Below are positions 58,699-64,000 of a DNA stretch of 64,000 nucleotides, one piece after another. Every line of letters starts with the position of its first letter. Position 1 is the stretch's first letter. Under the pieces are notes generated by a model. That model saw only the letters and a list, made by a program, of their open reading frames with translations. It did no database searches and had not been told where the DNA came from. The position numbers and the translations under genes were made by a program. This DNA comes from Phocaeicola_A sp045545095 (GTDB lineage Bacteria; Bacteroidota; Bacteroidia; Bacteroidales; Bacteroidaceae): positions 28,406-92,405 of the forward strand of contig JAZQAG010000002.1 in the NCBI GenBank assembly GCA_045545095.1, written 5' to 3'.

Positions 58699-60099
58699 AT
58701 GAGCAAAAAACTACCCTATAACAAGTACTCTGCTATAAGCATTTTCGAATATAGTAAAGGGTTGTTAGGCAAGACTCTTCGTGAGTTCGCCTATGAAGGA
58801 TATTCTCCTAAAAAAGGAAAAGGCGGTATTGGGCAAATGGTGGAGAATCTGTATTTTCTGTTAGAAACCAATAATAACCCAGAGGCAGACTTTTCATCTG
58901 CAAGAATGGAACTGAAATGCACACCTCTGAAATTGGCAAAGAATAATGATTATCTCATTAAAGAACGCTTGGTATGCAATATGATAAACTATTGCGATGT
59001 GGTCAAAGAAGATTTTGAGCAATCGCATTTTTATCTGAAATGTCAATTGATGCTCTTGATGTTCTATCTATATAAGAAGGACTATAATAATCTTGATTTA
59101 GAGTTTGTCTTTTCTGTGCTTTGGAAGTTACCTGAAAAAGACTTATTGATTATTCGGCAAGACTATGAGACAATTATTAAGAAAATAAAGCGTGGTGAAG
59201 CGCATTTGCTTTCTGAAGGAGATACTATGTATCTCGGTGCTTGCCGAAAGGGACAAAAAGGCGACAGTCTTATGGCTCAACCTTATTCCAATAAAGGTGC
59301 CCCTCGCAGAGCTTTTAGCCTAAAAATGGCATATATGCGAACTGTTTTACAGTTTGTTGTAGAGAGTAAAGAAAAAGCTGTTACAAACTTTAAGCTATCA
59401 AAGAAGCAGTTAGTTACCGAGCAGGAATTAGCAATGCAGAGTTTTGATGAAATCCTACTTAAACGCTTTATGCCGTTCATAGGAAAGGATTACCAAACTA
59501 TAGCAGCTGAAAAAGAGGTAAATATTTCGAGCAATCCAAAGAACAAATTTGCGATGATTGCGAATGCAATTGCAGCATCTAGTAAATGTTCTAATATTAA
59601 TCGTTCCGAAGAATTTGTTAAGGCCGGTCTAACAATGAAGACTATCCGTGTTCAATATAACGGAAGCATTAAAGAAGCTATGTCATTTGAAAATATTGAC
59701 TATGTTGAGGTTGCTGAATGTGACGATTGGTTGGACTCACGACTTTATGAATTATTTTCAAGCAGATTTTTGTTTGTTGTATTCAAGGAACAAAATCAGG
59801 GAGAAGAAGACTATACTTTGGATGATGTATTCTTTTGGACGATGCCACAAAGCGATTTAAATTGGGCAGAAAGCTATTGGAAACATATCAAAGAAAATAT
59901 CCTAAACAAACATATCTCTGAATACTATTGGTGGAAAGCGAAAGATAGAAATAAATTTCATGTGCGCCCTAAAGCTCAAAAGTCTACAGACTTGGCTCCA
60001 ACTCCAGATGGCGGATGGGCAAAGAAATTTTGTTATTGGTTTAACAATGATTATGTACGTAATATTGTAGATGAAAGACGAACAGAAAATGAATATTAA
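58699..60099 (+). CDS. Sau3AI/MutH-family type II restriction endonuclease
   Basis: The ATG at 58699 with GGAAAG upstream is preferred over a TTG at 58681. The 466 residues match Sau3AI in length. The MutH-type site is D64 - six residues - E71 - x - K73 (ADFSSARMELKCTPL), preceded by GIGQMVENLYF. MutH spacing (D-x6-E-x-K) is exact. Sau3AI and relatives cut GATC; that specificity is inferred, not shown. The gene overlaps the methyltransferase gene at its 3' end. The second half probably corresponds to the regulatory MutH-like repeat. Confidence 0.85.
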   Translation: MSKKLPYNKYSAISIFEYSKGLLGKTLREFAYEGYSPKKGKGGIGQMVENLYFLLETNNNPEADFSSARMELKCTPLKLAKNNDYLIKERLVCNMINYCDVVKEDFEQSHFYLKCQLMLLMFYLYKKDYNNLDLEFVFSVLWKLPEKDLLIIRQDYETIIKKIKRGEAHLLSEGDTMYLGACRKGQKGDSLMAQPYSNKGAPRRAFSLKMAYMRTVLQFVVESKEKAVTNFKLSKKQLVTEQELAMQSFDEILLKRFMPFIGKDYQTIAAEKEVNISSNPKNKFAMIANAIAASSKCSNINRSEEFVKAGLTMKTIRVQYNGSIKEAMSFENIDYVEVAECDDWLDSRLYELFSSRFLFVVFKEQNQGEEDYTLDDVFFWTMPQSDLNWAESYWKHIKENILNKHISEYYWWKAKDRNKFHVRPKAQKSTDLAPTPDGGWAKKFCYWFNNDYVRNIVDERRTENEY

Positions 60100-61813
60100 G
60101 AATCGTAATATCCGTGTAGTTGAACTCTTTGCCGGTGTAGGTGGTTTCCGAATCGGCTTGGAAGGTGCATCAGATGCTTATCAAACTATATGGAATAGCC
60201 AGTGGGAACCCTCGACCAAACATCAAGATGCTTCGTTAGCATATAGAGCGAGATTCGGTAGCGCAGGACATTCTAACAAAGATATATGTACCGTACCAAC
60301 CAATGAAATTCCTGACCATGACTTATTGGTTGGTGGTTTTCCATGCCAAGATTATTCTGTGGCAGCAACACTTAGCCGCTCAGGGGGAATTGAGGGAAAG
60401 AAGGGTGTACTTTGGTGGCAGATATATAGAATCCTAGAGGAAAAGAGTGAAAATCGCCCTAACTATATCTTTCTCGAAAATGTAGATCGCATTATCAATT
60501 CTCCAGCTTCTCAACGAGGTCGTGACTTTGCCATCATATTGGCTTCATTATCTGACTTGGGCTATATTGTTGAGTGGCGTGTCATCAATGCTGCCGATTA
60601 TGGAATGCCACAAAGACGCCGTAGAACATATATTGTGGGTTATAAGACGGATTCTGTTGTTGCAAAGCAAATTGAAGATGCAAACAATTGGCTCTTATAC
60701 GATGGCGTGTTGGCCAAGTCGTTCCCCTTTGTACAGAAGAAGACTACCATTACGCAATTTGAGATTGAGGGAACCATCAAAGAGGTTTCAGATAACTTCA
60801 ATAAGGGAAAGAAAGATAGCCCATTCGGTACCGCAGGTATAATGATTGACCGCAATATCCTTTCAGTAAACTCAACAGCCGTATATGATGGCCCTATTCA
60901 GACACTTGGCGACATCTTGGTCGATGAGGAATTTGTGCCCGAAGAGTTCTATATTTCGGAAGAGGAACTCCCCAAGTGGCAATATGAGAAGGGCGCGAAG
61001 AAGATTAATCGCGTGTCCAAGGAGGGCTACGAATATGTCTTCTCTGAGGGCGGAATGGCTTTTCCCGATTATCTCGACAAGCCCTCTCGCACAATGATTA
61101 CTGGCGAAGGAGGAGCAGCCCCATCACGATTCAAGCATGTGGTATTGACTCCATCAGGACGATATCGCAGACTTATCCCAATTGAGTTGGAGCGTTTGAA
61201 TATGTTCCCCGACAATCATACATACCATCCTGAAATATCAGATGGCCGTCGTGCTTTCTTAATGGGAAATGCTCTTGTTTGCGGCGTGGTCGAAATTGTC
61301 GGGAAGAGTCTGTATCGTGCTATTTATGGCGAAGAGCCTGTTTCTTCAAATCCCATATACACAAAGCGCGACAAGCAGCCAGTATTCAAGTTTGACTTGT
61401 TTGCAGAGGAACGTATAAACCTTGTAGTGAATAGTCCGAAGAAGACTTATACATTAGACCCGACCAAGCACCTCCTTATTGGGTTAGTTAAGTTGGATAA
61501 CCAAGATTATTTTTTGGATGGGGCACCGAGCAAGGTCTACTATACAGGAAAAACCAAGTCGTTCCCCTCAACAATTGCGCTGAACAAACTCTACTACTTC
61601 ATGCCCTATATCAAAGGCAAAGGAGTAAAGGACTTATATCTCATCCGTATAGCACGCATAGGAAGCAAGGCAGAGATTAATAAGTTAAGTAACGATACAG
61701 ACCCTCGCTTGGTGTTTGAACTTGAATACCTTGAAAGCCTTCCGGACTATAAGCCTATAAAGCTGAACATCTTTAACTCGTTTAGAGACACGATATTGGA
61801 AAGTATTTTTTAG
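60071..61813 (+). CDS. C5-cytosine DNA methyltransferase with C-terminal extension
   Basis: Motif I is ELFAGVGGFRIGLEG, motif IV GGFPCQDYS (catalytic Cys 92 from the ATG at 60071), motif VI FLENVD, motif VIII PQRRRRTYIVG and motif X MGNALVCGVV. A start at 60089 is equally possible. It would methylate cytosine in the site cut by the preceding Sau3AI-like enzyme. Residues ~425-580 after motif X form an added beta-rich domain (LIGLVKLDNQDYF, then TKSFPSTIALNKLYYF) that I do not recognise. The gene overlaps the R gene by 29 or 11 bases. Confidence 0.92.
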   Translation: MKDEQKMNIKNRNIRVVELFAGVGGFRIGLEGASDAYQTIWNSQWEPSTKHQDASLAYRARFGSAGHSNKDICTVPTNEIPDHDLLVGGFPCQDYSVAATLSRSGGIEGKKGVLWWQIYRILEEKSENRPNYIFLENVDRIINSPASQRGRDFAIILASLSDLGYIVEWRVINAADYGMPQRRRRTYIVGYKTDSVVAKQIEDANNWLLYDGVLAKSFPFVQKKTTITQFEIEGTIKEVSDNFNKGKKDSPFGTAGIMIDRNILSVNSTAVYDGPIQTLGDILVDEEFVPEEFYISEEELPKWQYEKGAKKINRVSKEGYEYVFSEGGMAFPDYLDKPSRTMITGEGGAAPSRFKHVVLTPSGRYRRLIPIELERLNMFPDNHTYHPEISDGRRAFLMGNALVCGVVEIVGKSLYRAIYGEEPVSSNPIYTKRDKQPVFKFDLFAEERINLVVNSPKKTYTLDPTKHLLIGLVKLDNQDYFLDGAPSKVYYTGKTKSFPSTIALNKLYYFMPYIKGKGVKDLYLIRIARIGSKAEINKLSNDTDPRLVFELEYLESLPDYKPIKLNIFNSFRDTILESIF

Positions 61814-61881
61814 AAAAATTTATAAGTTGTATATTTAATAAACGATGTAAACTATATCAATGATATATAACAATTCAGATT

Positions 61882-62895
61882 ATGAATAATACATATTTTA
61901 TCTTATCTAAAACCAAATTAAGCATAGATAGATTTCATATTTGCACATGGGATTATCTTGACTTTAATGCAGCTATTGAAATCGGCATAGAGTTCACACC
62001 TGTAACACCCAATATAAAGACAGTTGACTTTAAATTATCACTACCTTTTTTGAAAGCATCAGATAAGGTAATATGCCTAATGGATTCCCTAGTAAGAGAT
62101 GATGATAATTGTAAATTTATATTCAATGATACGATTAAAAATACTTCGCACATTAGAGCAGATAAGAGAAATGGCTCTGTTCTAGAGTTTTCGTCCAGAA
62201 ATAAATTATCCGTATTGCCCGTCAAAGATATAAATACAGAAAATGGATTCTGTTCTTTTTCTGTACAAGACATTAATCATGCTATCAAAAACTATGTCCG
62301 AATCTATATCCAAACCAATGTATCCGAATTAGCAATAATTAGAAAAGGTATTACAAAAGAGACCTACATATATGATATTAAAGTAAACGAAAAACGCAAT
62401 TTGCCTTCAGCTATCAATGACCTATTAAGTAATGGATTTCATTTATGTAATGACATAAAGGCTTGTTTTTGTTTTCATGTTATCCCCAGTAAATATAACA
62501 TTGCATATCTAAATAGTGCAAAACTAAAGAATATACGTATATTAGAATCTGACGCTTTTAATAGATATTTACCCAATACTAGTAAAATCAGCAACAATGA
62601 ATGTATAATTGTTTTTAACAAAAGTGAGAATTCAAAAGACGGTTCATACTCATTTTTCTCGGAATTTGAAAAAGAGACTATCGGTAATAAGCAAATTGTA
62701 TGGACTATATTTGCTAATATTATGTGCAGTTTATTATTCGGAGTCTTTTCTTTAAGATCATGGACCAGAGGTCAAGAATGGTATAATTGGTTACCATGGG
62801 AATATTGGGTTACCTTTATCTGCTTGTTATTATTACTTGCTTACTTATTCATTCCATGGAGGAAGATTTTAAAAAAAATAAAAAAAGTTTTTTAA
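61882..62895 (+). CDS. unknown protein with two C-terminal membrane helices
   Basis: The 337-residue product has a soluble N-terminal ~270 residues with no recognised motif, then two helices: IVWTIFANIMCSLLFGVF (~275-292) and YWVTFICLLLLLAYLF (~308-325), and a Lys-rich end. Codons are AT-rich. It starts 68 bases after the methyltransferase and ends three bases before the PIN-GNAT gene, so the last two are probably one transcript. Not recognised. By position in a defence-bearing element, an effector or partner role is possible but not shown. Confidence 0.6.
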   Translation: MNNTYFILSKTKLSIDRFHICTWDYLDFNAAIEIGIEFTPVTPNIKTVDFKLSLPFLKASDKVICLMDSLVRDDDNCKFIFNDTIKNTSHIRADKRNGSVLEFSSRNKLSVLPVKDINTENGFCSFSVQDINHAIKNYVRIYIQTNVSELAIIRKGITKETYIYDIKVNEKRNLPSAINDLLSNGFHLCNDIKACFCFHVIPSKYNIAYLNSAKLKNIRILESDAFNRYLPNTSKISNNECIIVFNKSENSKDGSYSFFSEFEKETIGNKQIVWTIFANIMCSLLFGVFSLRSWTRGQEWYNWLPWEYWVTFICLLLLLAYLFIPWRKILKKIKKVF

Positions 62896-62898
62896 GCA

Positions 62899-64000
62899 AT
62901 GAATATATTATTAGACACAAATATTTTAATACCATTAGAAGATACAAGTCGAGTCTTAGATTCTTCTTTTGCTGAACTGCGGAAATTATCTGCTGAACAG
63001 CAGCATTGTCTATATATTCATCCTATTCAACTGCAAGATATTAATCGCGATAAAAATGTAGATCGTAGAAATATTGTAAAATCTCGTTTAGCACAGTACA
63101 CGCAAATAGAAAACCCTCCCGTCTTGTCGGAAAAAGAATGTACGGAACTTGGTCTGCATCCACTAAATGAGAACGACAAAGTTGATAATAATGTCCTATT
63201 TGCATTATATCGTGGGGCTGTACACATCCTTGTGACTAATGATGAAGGAATACATCGAAAAGCATCAAAAATAGGTGTTCAAGATAAAGTTTACCGTCTT
63301 GAGCAGTTCATTCAATTTCTACAACGATCTGCATCAAAGAAATTCTCTTTCGATTATACGGGAGTACGAGAACGCTATCTCTATGAAATAAATAAAAGTC
63401 AGTCATTCTTTGACTCATTACGACACTCATACAATGGCTTTGATAATTGGTTTCAAAAATGTGCAGAGGAACAAAGAAAGTGTTGGTGTATTGAAGATGG
63501 TGACAATAATGTAGTCGCTATTTGTATCTACAAAAAAGAACAAGATGCCATTTTAACTGATAATGGAGAGACGATACCAGGTTCTATACTAAAACTCTGT
63601 ACTTTCAAGGTAGACACAAGTGCAAGAGGTAAAAAGCTCGGAGAACGCTTGATGTATATTGCTTTTGATTATTGTGTTAAAAACAATATTGATTGGGTAT
63701 ATCTACATACATTTGGTGAAGAGCAAAAGACATTAGTAGGACTATGTGAAGAATATGGATTTTCGCTGCTTGGCAAGTACAAGCAAGACGATGTCTATAT
63801 TAAACCAATGAAACTTAAGGATGATGGGGAGTCAACTTTGGACTCATTGATTAAGTATTACCCATATTTTAATGAAAATACCGAGGTTAATAAATTCATA
63901 ATCCCCATTCAACCAAAGTATCATGAGGATCTATTTCCTGATTTTAGTAGTATGAAAGGATCTTTATTTGAAAAAGACCAAAATTTATACTCTTGTCAAG
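62899..64000 (+). CDS. PIN-GNAT fusion protein (3' partial)
   Basis: The frame from the ATG at 62899 is open to the window end (367 codons). Residues 1-140 form a PIN-type RNase domain: LLDTNILIP with D6, a later acidic VDNNVLFAL near 93-101, and VTNDEGIHRKA near 113 with the third and fourth acidic/Asn sites. Residues ~205-300 form a GNAT acetyltransferase: LCTFKVDTSARGKKLGERLM near 233-252 has the R-x-x-G-x-G/K acetyl-CoA loop, followed by EEYGFSLLG. Further residues lead to an unread C-terminus. PIN and GNAT are each toxin folds; their joining here is unusual. It may be a toxin or a defence effector. Confidence 0.75.
   Translation, partial: MNILLDTNILIPLEDTSRVLDSSFAELRKLSAEQQHCLYIHPIQLQDINRDKNVDRRNIVKSRLAQYTQIENPPVLSEKECTELGLHPLNENDKVDNNVLFALYRGAVHILVTNDEGIHRKASKIGVQDKVYRLEQFIQFLQRSASKKFSFDYTGVRERYLYEINKSQSFFDSLRHSYNGFDNWFQKCAEEQRKCWCIEDGDNNVVAICIYKKEQDAILTDNGETIPGSILKLCTFKVDTSARGKKLGERLMYIAFDYCVKNNIDWVYLHTFGEEQKTLVGLCEEYGFSLLGKYKQDDVYIKPMKLKDDGESTLDSLIKYYPYFNENTEVNKFIIPIQPKYHEDLFPDFSSMKGSLFEKDQNLYSCQ

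Noticed and set aside
55335..64000. Integrase gene of the putative element
   Set aside because: No reading frame with tyrosine- or serine-recombinase motifs was found; it must lie outside the window if present.

Overview
The window reads as chromosomal DNA of a Bacteroidales species, most likely Bacteroidaceae or Prevotellaceae. The reasons are recurrent TAnnTTTG -7 promoter boxes, a T9SS-type C-terminal tail, a type III glutamine synthetase, RNase Y beside ZapA, Bacteroides-style HU-related protein, Wzi, DUF3256 and DUF4886 proteins, and a tmRNA whose tag reads GENNYALAA. Species cannot be fixed from the sequence alone.

Layout. 1-17.7 kb: a plus-strand run of seven exported proteins: a partial Ig-like protein with a T9SS-type tail, an outer-membrane barrel, a 2447-residue giant protein, an Fn3-like protein, two lipoproteins and a DUF1573 protein. 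It looks like one operon for a surface or secreted assembly of unknown job. 17.8-24.5 kb: housekeeping genes (purT; a MurU-like nucleotidyltransferase overlapping a sugar kinase fused to a RapZ-type C-terminal domain; a 50-residue membrane protein; a DUF308 protein; glutamine synthetase III). 24.7-37.1 kb: an extracellular polysaccharide locus (six-SLBB export protein, Wzz, flippase, acyltransferase, polymerase, three glycosyltransferases), then a DUF4886 lipoprotein, an HU-related regulator and a WecA/MraY-like initiating transferase. A striking array with exact 21-bp phasing lies between the last two. 37.2-48.2 kb: an operon of GH43, Wzi and a lipoprotein, then DUF3332, an MFS transporter, rpmE2, a uracil-DNA-glycosylase-like protein, DUF3256, tmRNA, rny, zapA and a coiled-coil partner. 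48.5-53.2 kb: a second polysaccharide set (WcaJ-like transferase, Wza-like lipoprotein, Wzc-like tyrosine kinase) without glycosyltransferases of its own. 53.3-55.3 kb: a small HAD protein and mnmE.

From the 3' end of mnmE to the window end lies what looks like the left part of an integrated element. Helically phased direct repeats come first, then two HTH/excisionase-like genes, a DnaD/DnaC-like replication pair, and a restriction-modification operon (controller, Sau3AI/MutH-family endonuclease, C5-cytosine methyltransferase). A membrane protein of unknown family and a PIN-GNAT fusion cut by the window end follow. That last pair is the best candidate here for an undescribed defence or toxin module. 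The integrase and right end are not in view.

A recurrent oddity is the presence of short tandem heptanucleotide repeats of unrelated sequence at three places, one of them inside the G domain of mnmE.
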